Shown piece by piece: positions 15,217-25,945 of a stretch of 64,000 nt of DNA (the first letter of the stretch is position 1; each line of letters opens with the position of its first letter). Source of the DNA: Paracoccus benzoatiresistens. GTDB lineage: Bacteria; Pseudomonadota; Alphaproteobacteria; Rhodobacterales; Rhodobacteraceae. Below the pieces are notes generated by a model, which was given only the letters and a program-made list of their open reading frames with translations, had not been told where the DNA came from and did no database searches. The stretch lies in contig NZ_JAPTYD010000004.1 in NCBI RefSeq assembly GCF_026913015.1, forward strand, positions 124,001 to 188,000, read 5' to 3'. A program made the translations under genes and the position numbers.

Positions 15217-18192
15217 TCACAGAAGAAAACTGTCGGCGCTCAGCGCTATGGAGCCCTCCAGCAGGATCTCGAAGTCACTCACCCTGTCGCCGTTGATGTC
15301 GGCTGCTATGACCGTGCGACCTGCCGCGCCGTATGCGGAAAGCTCTCCTGCCGTGCCGGTAAAAGCCTTGGCTCCGATGAAGCTGAAGGCTTGGTCCCCT
15401 GCCCGGCCGACTTGCGCGTCGATGGTCAAAAGATCGATGCGGTCACCGCCCGCGACGCTGAAATCGGTGATGGTGTCACGGCCTCCCGGAGCCGATTCTG
15501 CTGCTGCCTGGAACACGAAAAGGTCAGCCCCTTGCGATCCCGTCAGCAGGTCGGTGCCCTGCCCGCCGATCACACGGTCCGATCCCGCCCCGGCGATCAG
15601 GACGTCGTTACCCGCCCCGCCGCTAACGATATCGTTGCCAGAGGCACCATCGAGCGTGTCATTGCCGGCCGCTCCCTCCAGCATGTTTCTTCCGGCATTG
15701 CCAAGCATGAAGTTTGCAAGCGTGTTCCCGGTGCCATCGATATGGCCGCTGGTCAGCAGGAGGTTCTCGAAATTGGCGCCCAGCGTCCAGGAAACCCACG
15801 ACTGCACCTCGTCCAGGCCGGCATCCCACGACTCGCTCGCGCGGTCATCCAGGCTGTCGACGACATAGGTGTCGTTGCCGCTCCCGCCGCTGAGAACGTC
15901 GATTCCGGTCGAGCCGACGAGGGTATCATTGCCGGATGAACCGACCAGCGTGTCGTCGCCGATGCCGCCGTCGATCAGGTCGTTATCGCCGTTTCCATCG
16001 ATGGAATCGTTGCCATCGCCTCCGACAAGCCGGTCATGGCCATAGCCACCCGACAGCACGTCCGACCCGGCATCGCCGTTCATCGTGTCGTTGCCGGCGG
16101 CCCCTGCAAGATTGTCGTTGTCCGCGCCCCCATTCACGAGATCGTCGTAGCCACCGCCGTCGATCGTGTCATCGCCCTCATGACCGTTCAGCGTGTCCCT
16201 GCCTGAACCCCCCGTGACACGATCATTGCCGATCCCGGCGCCGATCAGGTCGTTTCCGCTTTCCCCATAAAGAAGATCGTTCCCCGACCCGCCGTCCAGC
16301 GTGTCCGCCCCGTCATGCCCCACGATATTGTCCATGCCCTCTCCGCCGGAGAGGAGGTCGTTCCCGGTGCGGCCTGTCAGGACATCGTCCCCGTTCCCGC
16401 CTTCGAGCGTATCGTCCAACATGCTGCCATTGATGGTATCGTTGCCGCCAAGGCCTTGGATTTTTGCGCCTTCCCAGGTGAACTTGTCGCCCTCGACATC
16501 GACATAGCCGACGGCGACGTTGTCGTCTCCCTCGGTGGCCTGCACGATCCCATCAGGACGGCGATGGTTGAGAAGGACGACCTTTCCCCCCGCCCATGCC
16601 ATGACCAGATCGTCGGCAATACCGTCTCCGTCATGGTCCACCAGGCTTCCCGAGGCCGAAAGTTCCGGTTCGGTCCACACCCGGCCACCGAGGACGATCT
16701 GGTCCCCAAGGTCCCCGCGGAAATCAGTCAGGACATCCTCGCCGCCATCATCAAGCACGAAACGGTCGCCTCCGCGTCCACCCGTCAGGATGTCGTTGCC
16801 GGCTCCTCCGTTCAGGAGGTCATCCCCGTCACCACCCATGAGGATATCGTCACCGGCAAAGCCGAACAGCGTGTCGCCGTCACCCTGCCCGAACAGGTGA
16901 TCGCGGCCGCCGGTGCCGCTCAGGCTGTCGTATCCCGTTCCGCCATAAAGCATGTTGATGGCCCGCTCGATACCGACAAGCATGTCATTGCCTGCGTGGC
17001 CGGCCGCGTAGCCAAGGCCATCCACCGTGGCAAGGCGAGCACCGCTTTCATCATGCACGTTGCCACGCAGAAGCCTTGCGACCAGGTTTTCCGCGGACGC
17101 ATGGTCGGGATCGGACTCGCCAAGAAGGAAGGCATTCATGCCTTGGGCATAGATGTCGGGGTGCAGGAAGTTGACGACCTTGCCATTGTTGATCATGACG
17201 AAGGACGAAGCGCCGGTCTCGGCCCCCGGGAACCAGCCAAGCCCGATCCCGGCTTCGGAAAAGACCTCGTAGGCGCGCGCCATCCAGAAGGCCATGCCGG
17301 CGGTATGTCCCTCGAGGTTCGTCTCGGTGATGATCAGGTCGTCATCTCCCAAGGCGTCGTAGCGCTGGCTGACGAATTCGGCCATGCCCTGGAAATCCTG
17401 TCCCGCTCCGGCTGCCCAGTCCGGATAGAGATGCGCCGACCACACCAGATCGGCGCCTGCCGCGGTCCTGATCTGATCCAGGACGCTGCCTTCGCCACTG
17501 CTGGCGGCGGTCTCGGCCAGGATGTCGAACAGCGAGGAATAGGCCCACCCGCCGACCATGATGCGGGCGTCGCTGCGAGCTTCGATCAGGTGGGCGATTT
17601 CAGCCATGTGATCGCCGTAGAGCCGCACGAATTCGCCGGTGCCCCCGCCCAGCGTTTCGGCCCGGCTGTAAGAGGCCGGCTCGTTGACGGCTTCCAGCGC
17701 GTAGACGGCGGCCGCTACCTCGGGGTGGGCATCCAGCCAGTCGAGCATCTTGTCCCAGCTTGAGACCATCCGGTCGTGGACCGATCCGGTAAGGCCATCG
17801 CGCATCGCGGCAAGGTCAAGGGTGCCATCCTGACCTAGCCGCTGCGCCTCGCCGTCTGCGTAAACGAAAACGAACTCGAAGCCCTGCCGGGTGGCCTCGG
17901 TCAGGAAACGCTCGAACATCGGGTCAAGCGTGCCGTCCTCGTTGAACGACCAGTTGTTGAAGCCCAGACGGATGGTGTTGATGTCGGGCAGGCTGGACCG
18001 CAGCAACTGGGCGTATGCCTCGGGCTGGCCTTCCATGCCTGTCGGGATGGTCTGAAACCCTGACTGCCACAGATAGTATTTCGCATCCGAGGCGAAATTG
18101 GACGCATACGTCCCCGCGGCCTTGTCGGCCTGGATGGCGTCCTCGGCCATGACCTGCAGGTTGATCATGCGGATTTCAGTCGTAGCAGACAC
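15217..18192 (-). CDS. Secreted RTX protein with N-terminal glycoside hydrolase-like domain
   Basis: Large acidic protein of 991 residues. The N-terminal 370 residues look like a clan-A TIM-barrel glycosidase: AVNEPASYS (acid/base Glu about 171), WSAHLYPDW, and IITETNLEGHT (nucleophile Glu about 290). From about residue 414 two blocks of GGxGxDxLx nonapeptide repeats bind calcium. The C-terminus (ADINGDRVSDFEILLEGSIALSADSFLL region) is a typical type I secretion signal with a hydrophobic tail. There is no N-terminal signal peptide. GTG 18192 behind AAGGAG is the chosen start. It faces away from the glycosyltransferase fusion gene across an AT-rich promoter region and has a paralogue at 21060-23021. 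The substrate may be the cell's own exopolysaccharide. Confidence 0.88.
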   Translation of the reverse strand: MSATTEIRMINLQVMAEDAIQADKAAGTYASNFASDAKYYLWQSGFQTIPTGMEGQPEAYAQLLRSSLPDINTIRLGFNNWSFNEDGTLDPMFERFLTEATRQGFEFVFVYADGEAQRLGQDGTLDLAAMRDGLTGSVHDRMVSSWDKMLDWLDAHPEVAAAVYALEAVNEPASYSRAETLGGGTGEFVRLYGDHMAEIAHLIEARSDARIMVGGWAYSSLFDILAETAASSGEGSVLDQIRTAAGADLVWSAHLYPDWAAGAGQDFQGMAEFVSQRYDALGDDDLIITETNLEGHTAGMAFWMARAYEVFSEAGIGLGWFPGAETGASSFVMINNGKVVNFLHPDIYAQGMNAFLLGESDPDHASAENLVARLLRGNVHDESGARLATVDGLGYAAGHAGNDMLVGIERAINMLYGGTGYDSLSGTGGRDHLFGQGDGDTLFGFAGDDILMGGDGDDLLNGGAGNDILTGGRGGDRFVLDDGGEDVLTDFRGDLGDQIVLGGRVWTEPELSASGSLVDHDGDGIADDLVMAWAGGKVVLLNHRRPDGIVQATEGDDNVAVGYVDVEGDKFTWEGAKIQGLGGNDTINGSMLDDTLEGGNGDDVLTGRTGNDLLSGGEGMDNIVGHDGADTLDGGSGNDLLYGESGNDLIGAGIGNDRVTGGSGRDTLNGHEGDDTIDGGGYDDLVNGGADNDNLAGAAGNDTMNGDAGSDVLSGGYGHDRLVGGDGNDSIDGNGDNDLIDGGIGDDTLVGSSGNDTLVGSTGIDVLSGGSGNDTYVVDSLDDRASESWDAGLDEVQSWVSWTLGANFENLLLTSGHIDGTGNTLANFMLGNAGRNMLEGAAGNDTLDGASGNDIVSGGAGNDVLIAGAGSDRVIGGQGTDLLTGSQGADLFVFQAAAESAPGGRDTITDFSVAGGDRIDLLTIDAQVGRAGDQAFSFIGAKAFTGTAGELSAYGAAGRTVIAADINGDRVSDFEILLEGSIALSADSFLL
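15504..16953 (-). repeat. RTX calcium-binding nonapeptide repeat region (coding)
   Basis: Tandem degenerate 27-base units encode GGxGxDxLx repeats (for example GGDGDDLLNGGAGNDIL and GGSGNDLLYGESGNDLI). They form two blocks separated by a spacer with no repeats (about 16400-16740). Boundaries are approximate. This is a protein-level repeat, not a DNA satellite. Confidence 0.85.
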
Positions 18193-18515
18193 GGCTTGCT
18201 CCTTGGGAAGCCATTCCACCACGGGGCAGAGGCTTCATAAAACTATGGATTGCGCGAATCAATTTATATACAACCTGAAGGGTATTGGTTGCCTATACAG
18301 GAAAAATCCATTTTCGTAAAAACTAATGTGCAGGATCTGCTCTTTGTTTGCTTTTATTGTTTGATGGTGCGATCCGTTTCGGGCACAGGGGAGTGGCATC
18401 TGCGCCAGTCATTCGTCCCGGGAACGGGGGGGCCCAAGTTGGCTCTTGAGATCAAGTGCCGGCGTGATACCCACTGGTCCATAGCCGTCCTTTCGAAAGC
18501 GGATCCCGGCAAGAC
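18193..18515. promoter_or_regulatory. AT-rich divergent promoter region
   Basis: 323 bases without a gene between the RTX protein (-) and the glycosyltransferase fusion (+). The stretch 18236-18365 is much richer in A+T than the rest of the window, with runs such as AATTTATATAC and TTTTCGTAAAAAC. It probably holds both promoters; no convincing inverted repeat was found. Low GC suggests a promoter silenced or bent by a nucleoid protein, or a transferred segment. Confidence 0.45.
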
Positions 18516-21044
18516 ATGACGATAGCCACGGTTGTCACCTCGATGAAGGACGAGGCGCCCTACATTCTTGAATGGGTTGCCTATCACAAGGCGATTGGAT
18601 TTGACCGGATCGTGGTCCTGGCGAATGACAGCACGGACGGGACCCATGAGATGCTGCAGCGGCTGCATGACATGGGTGTCGTCACCTATTGCGAAAACAA
18701 GGTCGGTCTTGGGGAGAAGCCTCATGCCCGGGCCTTGAAAATCGCGAACGCCAGCGATGAGGTGCGCAGTTCCGACTTCGTCATGGTGCTGGACGCCGAC
18801 GAATTCCTGGTCGTCAAGTCGGCGCCCCATACGGTCGATTACCTGATCCGGAAGATGGACGAATTGCAGGCCGACAGGATGGTCATTCCATGGCGCCTGT
18901 TCGGATCGTCACAAAACATAGAGTTTTGCGATCAGCCCGTGATCACCCGTTTCACGCGATCGATGGATGTTTCCAGCCTGCCGAAAGTCGGTGTGAAGAC
19001 CTTCTTCCGAAGGGACGACATCAGCCGGGCTGCCATTCATTTTCCAAAGGCAATCATGAAGGGCGGCAAGGCCCTGAAAACCGGCAAGGATGCTCGCTGG
19101 ATCGATGCCGGTGGCCGGACGGTGAATGCCAGCAGCCTGACCTGGAATGGCGGGCGCAACGTGATCCATCGCGACATGGCCGAGGTCGCGCATTTCATGA
19201 TCAAGAGCCTGGACGAGTATCTGCTGAAGATCTTTCGGGGCGATGGATTGATGAATTCAAATCGCCATGGCATCGATTACTGGCGCGGTGCGGATCACGA
19301 TGAGACCTCGGATCTCATCCTGGCCGACACTGTGGCCGGGTTCCAGGAAGAATATGAGCGCCTGAAGGCCGACCCGGAACTGGCGGAACTGCATTGCCGG
19401 GCCATTGATCTTCGCTACCGGAAGCTTGAGAAAATCCTTGCGAACCAGGACGTCCAACTGCTGAAATCCATCCTCCTGCGCAGCACCAGTGGCACGATTA
19501 CATCCAATGACGTGGCCGAATCCCGCCGCCTTGTGATGCAGATGGCACCCCCGCCGGTTGTTTCGAAGCTGCTGGAGGAAGATCGGCCGGTATCGGTGTT
19601 GCTCAGCATCACGACCGCGGGTCTGGCGGATGCAGGCGGCATCGCTGCGCGGCTTTCGGCGGCATGTCGCCGCAGCGCCACCCTGTTCTGGAAAGAGAAG
19701 GACTTTGCCAAGCGCCCCATCAGCAGCCTGGTTGCGGGCCTGGAGCCGGCGCAGAAACAAGGGCGCGAGCTTCAGCTGGCATGCAGGTGGTTCGACAATT
19801 ATGCCCGCGCCCAGCCAACGGAAACCTGGCCGCTGGACCACGAGATCCTGATCGTCCTGACACGTGATCCAGACAACCTGATCGCCGGTTTCCCTGCATA
19901 TGTCGCCACCTCCAGGTCGAAGCATCTGGACAGGCCGGACAGGTCGCATCCCGCTCCAAGGACGCTTTTCACCGGAAAGGAAACGCCGGACGAGACCAAC
20001 AGGCTGATTGCAAAGGGAAAGGTGGCGGATCCCCGCGAAACCCTGCGCCGCTTCAAGGCTGCCGAGCCCGCCGCCCTTGTCCTGAACCTCGATCATCCCC
20101 AGGATGTGGACGCGGCCTTGCAGGACCTGGCCGACAAGGGGCCGCATGGGGCTGCTGCTGCAAGACTGTTGCGCGCAGCGCTGTCGCCCGATGAGGCAGG
20201 GCAAGAAAAGGCCAACAGCAAGCAACAAGCTGTCGTGGCCCTGCGGCAACCCGCGCCACATGCTGCGCGAGAGGCCTTGAAGCTTTTCTGGTTCCGCCGC
20301 AACGCCGGCGCCGGGATCAACTTTGGCGACGATCTTGGCCCCCTTGTCGTGCGGCATCTGATCGGCCGCGACGTGGAATGGGCCCGCGCCGGAGACTGCG
20401 ACCTGGCAACGATCGGCAGCATCCTGTCGCAGGTGTCGCGCGATGCGGCGCGCACGGGGCGGCAGTCGGACCTTCTGGTCTGGGGCAGCGGCCTGATGGA
20501 AACCGATCCCGCCCCGCTCCATCCCAGCCTTGTAACCCTTGCCGTCCGGGGCGAGTTGACGCGGGACACATTGCAACTGGGGCAATTGCCGCTGGGCGAT
20601 CCGGGCATATTCGCGGCCGATGTCGTGCCGGCGGGCAGGCGAAGCCATCGCTGGGGCATCGTTCCGCATTACTCGCATCGCAATTCCAGGGAAATCCGGG
20701 CTCTTGCCAAGGAACGTGGCTGCATCCTGATCGATCCGACCGACGAACCGGCCAAGGTGTTGCGCGACATTTCCGCCTGCGAGGCGATCCTGTCTTCCAG
20801 TCTGCACGGGCTGATCGTCGCGGACAGCTACAACCTGCCTTGCTGCTGGCTGAACATAGCCAGCCACAAGTCGCACGAGTTCAAGTTTGCGGATTATTGC
20901 AGCGGTGTCGAGCGCTGGCCCTTCGATGAAGTCTGCCTTGAGGATGCGCCTGCCCGGCTGCAGGGCGATGCGCAGCCGGACGCCTTCGCCATATCCTCGG
21001 CGATCAAGGAACGCTTGGCCAAAGTCCTGCTGGATGCCTTGTGA
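18516..21044 (+). CDS. Glycosyltransferase family 2/92-like and polysaccharide pyruvyltransferase fusion
   Basis: An 842-residue two-domain protein. Residues 1-300 resemble GT2/GT92 transferases: IATVVTSMKDEAPYILEWVAYHKAIGFDRIVVLANDSTDGT, and the metal-binding DADEF at 93-97. Residues about 590-842 resemble polysaccharide pyruvyltransferases of the CsaB/WcaK type: LKLFWFRRNAGAGINFGDDLGP, LLVWGSGLMETD, and ILSSSLHGLIVADSYNLP near 770. The middle (about 350-580) is unassigned. No signal or membrane segment. Fusing a sugar transferase to a ketal-pyruvate transferase suggests sequential modification of an extracellular polysaccharide. Genes for two secreted glycosidase-like RTX proteins lie on either side. 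Confidence 0.8.
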   Translation: MTIATVVTSMKDEAPYILEWVAYHKAIGFDRIVVLANDSTDGTHEMLQRLHDMGVVTYCENKVGLGEKPHARALKIANASDEVRSSDFVMVLDADEFLVVKSAPHTVDYLIRKMDELQADRMVIPWRLFGSSQNIEFCDQPVITRFTRSMDVSSLPKVGVKTFFRRDDISRAAIHFPKAIMKGGKALKTGKDARWIDAGGRTVNASSLTWNGGRNVIHRDMAEVAHFMIKSLDEYLLKIFRGDGLMNSNRHGIDYWRGADHDETSDLILADTVAGFQEEYERLKADPELAELHCRAIDLRYRKLEKILANQDVQLLKSILLRSTSGTITSNDVAESRRLVMQMAPPPVVSKLLEEDRPVSVLLSITTAGLADAGGIAARLSAACRRSATLFWKEKDFAKRPISSLVAGLEPAQKQGRELQLACRWFDNYARAQPTETWPLDHEILIVLTRDPDNLIAGFPAYVATSRSKHLDRPDRSHPAPRTLFTGKETPDETNRLIAKGKVADPRETLRRFKAAEPAALVLNLDHPQDVDAALQDLADKGPHGAAAARLLRAALSPDEAGQEKANSKQQAVVALRQPAPHAAREALKLFWFRRNAGAGINFGDDLGPLVVRHLIGRDVEWARAGDCDLATIGSILSQVSRDAARTGRQSDLLVWGSGLMETDPAPLHPSLVTLAVRGELTRDTLQLGQLPLGDPGIFAADVVPAGRRSHRWGIVPHYSHRNSREIRALAKERGCILIDPTDEPAKVLRDISACEAILSSSLHGLIVADSYNLPCCWLNIASHKSHEFKFADYCSGVERWPFDEVCLEDAPARLQGDAQPDAFAISSAIKERLAKVLLDAL

Positions 21045-21059
21045 TCGGCCTGGGCGGCC

Positions 21060-23021
21060 TCAACGAGGGGTTTTGCAATCGGCCCCGGGGTCATGGTCGA
21101 TGCCTTCCATTCGCACCTGAAGATCCTGCCATTGAACAAGAGTGGCGGCATCCTTGACCTGCACGGACAGGTCGCAGCGGAAGTCCGGGCCCAGCATTGT
21201 CCAATCCAGCCTGTCCTCGCCCGGAACGAAATCCGTGATTGTCACACGACTTCCGGCATCGGGAAGAAAGCGATCGGAACCGGGCCCTCCTGTCAGGGTC
21301 GTGGTGCTGTCCGGCGCGGCAATCAGGCGGTCATCGCCCCTGCCTCCATCCAGGGTGCCGCTGCCTTCCAGATGATCATCTCTGGGACCACCCGACATCA
21401 CGTTCTCGCCGTCCCAGTCAACGAGAACGTCGTTTCCCTCTCCGCCGTCCAGGTAGTCTGCGTCCTGGCCGCCGAACAGCCAGTCATCGCCATCATGGCC
21501 GGAAAGCGTATCCGGATCCGCGCCACCATACAGCATGTCGACCCTGTCATGCCCCCCGATCTGGTCGCGTCCTTCAAGGCCGAAGACCAGCCCATGGGGA
21601 TTGGCAACCGCATTCGTGATGCGGTCATCCTGTTTTCCCCCGGAAGGCGACACGACAAGCGCATCGTCGCCCGAGGAGCCCCAGGCCTCTCCTTCCGGCG
21701 GGGATGCGGAGTGGCGCCCATAGGTCCAGGCAAGATGCGAAAAGGCGGCGGATTCAAGTTCCACACGGTAACCTTTGCGGCGACCCTGCCATTGCAGCAG
21801 ATCGCTGCCGCGCGAGGTCGGCGGCCACCAGGTCCAGCCGATGCCCTGCTGGCTCAGCCAGGGCAGGCTTCTGGCCATGTTGAAGCTTGTCGCCGCTCGC
21901 TTGCTTGCAAGATCCGGCCAAAGGGAGCCTGCCTCGGTATAAAGCTGGGTTTCCGTGATCAGGATGTCATCGCCGGGTTGGCGCAAGCTGCCGATCCGGG
22001 CGCAAATCTGCCTGCCAAAGGCCTTATGGCGGGAATCCGGATGGGGTGGCGCAACCCATGCAGGATACATGTGCACCGACCAGACAAGCGCATCACCGGC
22101 GGCCTTGCGTATCAGGTCATGATCCAGATCCGCGAACTGGGCAGAGGCTCCCAATCCGCTCACCAGGATCCTCTTGTCCATCCAGTCCAGCGAGGCGATC
22201 AGATCGGCCATGTGGCGACTGTAAAGCCGCCCCGCCTTTGCGCCCTTTCCATAGGCCATGGGCTCGTTGATCAGTTCCCAACCCGCCACCGCCGCAAGGA
22301 TGGAGGCGTTTTCCGGGCGCTGGAACCAGGCCAGCATGTCGCGCCAGTCCCTCTGCACCCCGTTGATCTTCCACATGCCGTCCGCATGGCTCAGCGCGTC
22401 CTCGGGGCCAAGCCTGTCGGCAGGCAGGATGTCACCGCCGGATGGGTCCGCCAGGAAGCCGCCGGCCAACTCTCCGTCGGAGTTCTGGATGATCAGCCGG
22501 TATCCCCGCGTGGCAGCGTTGCGGGCAAAGTCCGCCCACGGCCCGGCCAGATGGGACGCCGCCGTGGCCGCGTTGAAATCCAGCCGCAGGACATTCACCT
22601 CGGGAAAGGCGCCTGACAGGGCATCCAGGATGTCGTCTGCCGTTCCTCCGTATGCGATGGTGATCCCTGTCCCCGATCGCCATCCCACCATGCGCTGCAC
22701 GCCTTCGGTCGGGGCGGCCTTGTCGGGCGTTTCCATGACCAGCAGACGCCCCTCGGGGTCACGCGCGGGTTGGCCGGTCACAGGATCGGTCAGCACCGAC
22801 AGGTTGTCGTGATCACTGGCGGACAGTGACTTCCTGTCCTCCCGCGGAAGTTTTCCGGGCAGTTTCTGAACCACATAGCCTCGAAGGGCAGCGCCAAGCG
22901 GATCCCCGTTCAAGTCCTTGACGCTGCCCGGATCCGCGAGAACGCTGACATATCGGGTCGCGAATGAGACCGCATGCCAGTCCGCCATTGCCGAGTCGAA
23001 GGAAAGATCGGTGCAGTCCAT
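21060..23021 (-). CDS. Secreted RTX protein with N-terminal glycoside hydrolase-like domain, paralogue
   Basis: Protein of 653 residues with the same plan as the one at 15217-18192 but fewer repeats. The glycosidase-like domain has ELINEPMAYGKG (acid/base Glu about 253), WSVHMYPAW and ILITETQLYTEAG (nucleophile Glu about 357), plus WTWWPP. RTX repeats (GGADPDTLSGHDGDDWLFGGQDADYLDGGEGNDVL) occupy roughly residues 490-600. The C-terminus lacks the hydrophobic tail seen in the larger paralogue. Start ATG 23021 follows AAGGGGAACAC. It ends 15 bases from the stop of the glycosyltransferase fusion, converging with it. No type I exporter genes lie in this window. Confidence 0.87.
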   Translation of the reverse strand: MDCTDLSFDSAMADWHAVSFATRYVSVLADPGSVKDLNGDPLGAALRGYVVQKLPGKLPREDRKSLSASDHDNLSVLTDPVTGQPARDPEGRLLVMETPDKAAPTEGVQRMVGWRSGTGITIAYGGTADDILDALSGAFPEVNVLRLDFNAATAASHLAGPWADFARNAATRGYRLIIQNSDGELAGGFLADPSGGDILPADRLGPEDALSHADGMWKINGVQRDWRDMLAWFQRPENASILAAVAGWELINEPMAYGKGAKAGRLYSRHMADLIASLDWMDKRILVSGLGASAQFADLDHDLIRKAAGDALVWSVHMYPAWVAPPHPDSRHKAFGRQICARIGSLRQPGDDILITETQLYTEAGSLWPDLASKRAATSFNMARSLPWLSQQGIGWTWWPPTSRGSDLLQWQGRRKGYRVELESAAFSHLAWTYGRHSASPPEGEAWGSSGDDALVVSPSGGKQDDRITNAVANPHGLVFGLEGRDQIGGHDRVDMLYGGADPDTLSGHDGDDWLFGGQDADYLDGGEGNDVLVDWDGENVMSGGPRDDHLEGSGTLDGGRGDDRLIAAPDSTTTLTGGPGSDRFLPDAGSRVTITDFVPGEDRLDWTMLGPDFRCDLSVQVKDAATLVQWQDLQVRMEGIDHDPGADCKTPR

Positions 23022-23291
23022 GTGTTCCCCTTGGCTTGGCCGCAAGAAGGCCGGCAGTGTGGCACGTCAAGTCTGGAATTTGGGGCGAGGACATACAAGC
23101 CTTGCCGACCCGGGCCTTGCGGCTTGTTGACAAGCCCCTGCCGGGCGCCGGGCCGTGCGATCCGGGGCTGATGCCGTCCTTGGCGCATGCTCGTCTATCT
23201 GGTCGCCCTGCGCCGTCGCGCTTGATCCGCTGGACGGTTGGAAACAAGGCTGTGCACTTCGCGTTGACCCTTCAAAGCTGTGGAGGCAACG

Positions 23292-23474
23292 ATGACCAAG
23301 GAACAGACAAGCCGCGGCCGCGCCCAGGATCGACGGTTGGTCGCTGGCCGACAGGATCATGAAGTCCGTTACGAGGCCAAGAAGATGGATGTGTCCAGGG
23401 ACGAGGTGCGCGAGGCCGTCAAGTCCGAGGGCAACAGCCGCAAGAAGGTCGAGCGCAAGCTGGCCGAGGATTGA
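23292..23474 (+). CDS. DUF3606 family small protein
   Basis: A 60-residue, highly charged protein: RGRAQDRRLVAGRQDHEVRYEAKKMDVSRDEVREAVKSEGNSRKKVERKL. This matches the DUF3606 pattern of a short domain with a V/D-R-DEV-x-AV helix. Start ATG 23292 follows GTGGAGGCAACG. It is predicted cytoplasmic and helical. DUF3606 proteins are widespread in Alphaproteobacteria with no known activity. A hairpin with a TTCG loop follows at 23501. Confidence 0.85.
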   Translation: MTKEQTSRGRAQDRRLVAGRQDHEVRYEAKKMDVSRDEVREAVKSEGNSRKKVERKLAED

Positions 23475-23500
23475 GGAAATCGCGGGCCATGCTGAGCCGC

Positions 23501-23516
23501 GCAGGCTTCGGCCTGC
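23501..23516 (+). terminator. Hairpin after DUF3606 gene
   Basis: GCAGGC-TTCG-GCCTGC, a 6-bp stem with a stable UUCG-type loop, followed by TTCCTG, 27 bases after the stop codon. Plausible intrinsic terminator, although the T-tract is weak. Confidence 0.5.
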
Positions 23517-23806
23517 TTCCTGACGTGAGACAGACCGCGGGTTTCGCATCGCCAACGATGCCGACGGCATGGGCAAGGCCCCGATCCGGCAACGCGGCCT
23601 GGCTGACTATCTGCGCGCGCCGGCTTGTGGGCCGGGCTTCTTCCTTTACCCTACTGTTCTGCCGAGCATGCGCATTCGCGGAGGCCAGATCGGCCGAGCG
23701 GTAGCCTATCGGCGCACCCGCACGCTATACCTCATCCGTAAAACGCGACGCTTGGCTTCAAGTTGGCGTGGCAAGCCGAGGTCAAGGAACGATAACCCGC
23801 GCCAAG
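23517..23806. other. Gene-poor stretch
   Basis: About 290 bases with no supported gene. Short reading frames here have atypical composition and no family likeness. A minor imperfect repeat CCGGC/GCCGG at 23620-23635 is the only structure noticed. Confidence 0.4.
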
Positions 23807-24016
23807 TTAAGATTTCTTCGCGATCCGCCGATGGGCAGTGACTTTCTCGTAAAGATCACGATAGGCGGTGTTGTGGTGATAGGCACGCAAGGCCTCAAGA
23901 ACCATGTCCCACTCGTTGGACGTCAGACACGACTGCGAGGGAGAAATGCGCGCCTCCACTTCAGCGGCGCGATGTGCAGGAACAGGCTGGTCCATGCAAG
24001 GCTGACAAGAAGACAT
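23807..24016 (-). CDS. Small hypothetical protein (69 residues)
   Basis: A 69-residue protein from ATG 24016 (GGAGCCGAG upstream), not recognised as a named family. It has an N-terminal CQPC-type Cys pair, and the C-terminal half LTSNEWDMVLEALRAYHHNTAYRDLYEKVTAHRRI is predicted helical. Its composition looks like a real conserved small protein and not a shadow frame. The reading frame extends further upstream but that part looks non-coding. Flanked by gene-free stretches on both sides. Confidence 0.55.
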   Translation of the reverse strand: MSSCQPCMDQPVPAHRAAEVEARISPSQSCLTSNEWDMVLEALRAYHHNTAYRDLYEKVTAHRRIAKKS

Positions 24017-24328
24017 CTCGGCTCCAATAAGTATAGTAACGCAAATGGCTGGAAAAATCCTATGAATTTGCGGGCTAAATGCAGGAACGCTATAAAAGTT
24101 CAGCCCGAGGGTCGTGCATGACGTTGCGTTGCATTGCTTTTTGAGGGAGCGCTTGCCGATCCTCGGTTCTGCGGGCTGCATGGATCTGAGGGGCGATGCA
24201 TTGAATAGCGGTCGCCTGCCCTGTATGGCAGACACGCGGACGCAGGCATCGGCGGTCCACGGGTGTCCTCCGCTTGTGAAAGAGCGGCCATTTCGGCCGC
24301 CCTGTCGTTTCTTGCCTGGAAGTTCCTC
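24017..24328. other. Intergenic stretch without recognisable gene
   Basis: 312 bases between the small hypothetical gene and the end of the glutamate dehydrogenase gene. Somewhat AT-rich at 24020-24100, where promoter-like elements for the small minus-strand gene could sit. No RNA gene or repeat was recognised. Confidence 0.35.
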
Positions 24329-25741
<1,413 letters not shown>

Positions 25742-25945
25742 TCAAGGGCTGATGCTCAAATGATGGGCAGATGAGCGTTGGTCATGCTGCCATAAAGAGT
25801 TGGCTATGCAGCCTCCAAGTCATTCCAGAACGCCACGTGCCGAAGCAGCAATTTCCGCCGTGCCCCGTGATCGACTGGCCCACAGGCATGGTGCTGGCCA
25901 GGAACAGGCGCGCTTGAAACATCTTGGTGCCGTCTGATACTCGCA

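Noticed and set aside
15504-16953. Repetitive DNA that might suggest a CRISPR or satellite array
   Set aside because: Periodicity is 27 bases in frame and encodes GGxGxDxLx RTX repeats; units are degenerate and there are no spacers.
19257-20876. A 539-codon minus-strand open frame inside the glycosyltransferase fusion
   Set aside because: Antisense shadow; the plus frame has clear GT and pyruvyltransferase motifs.
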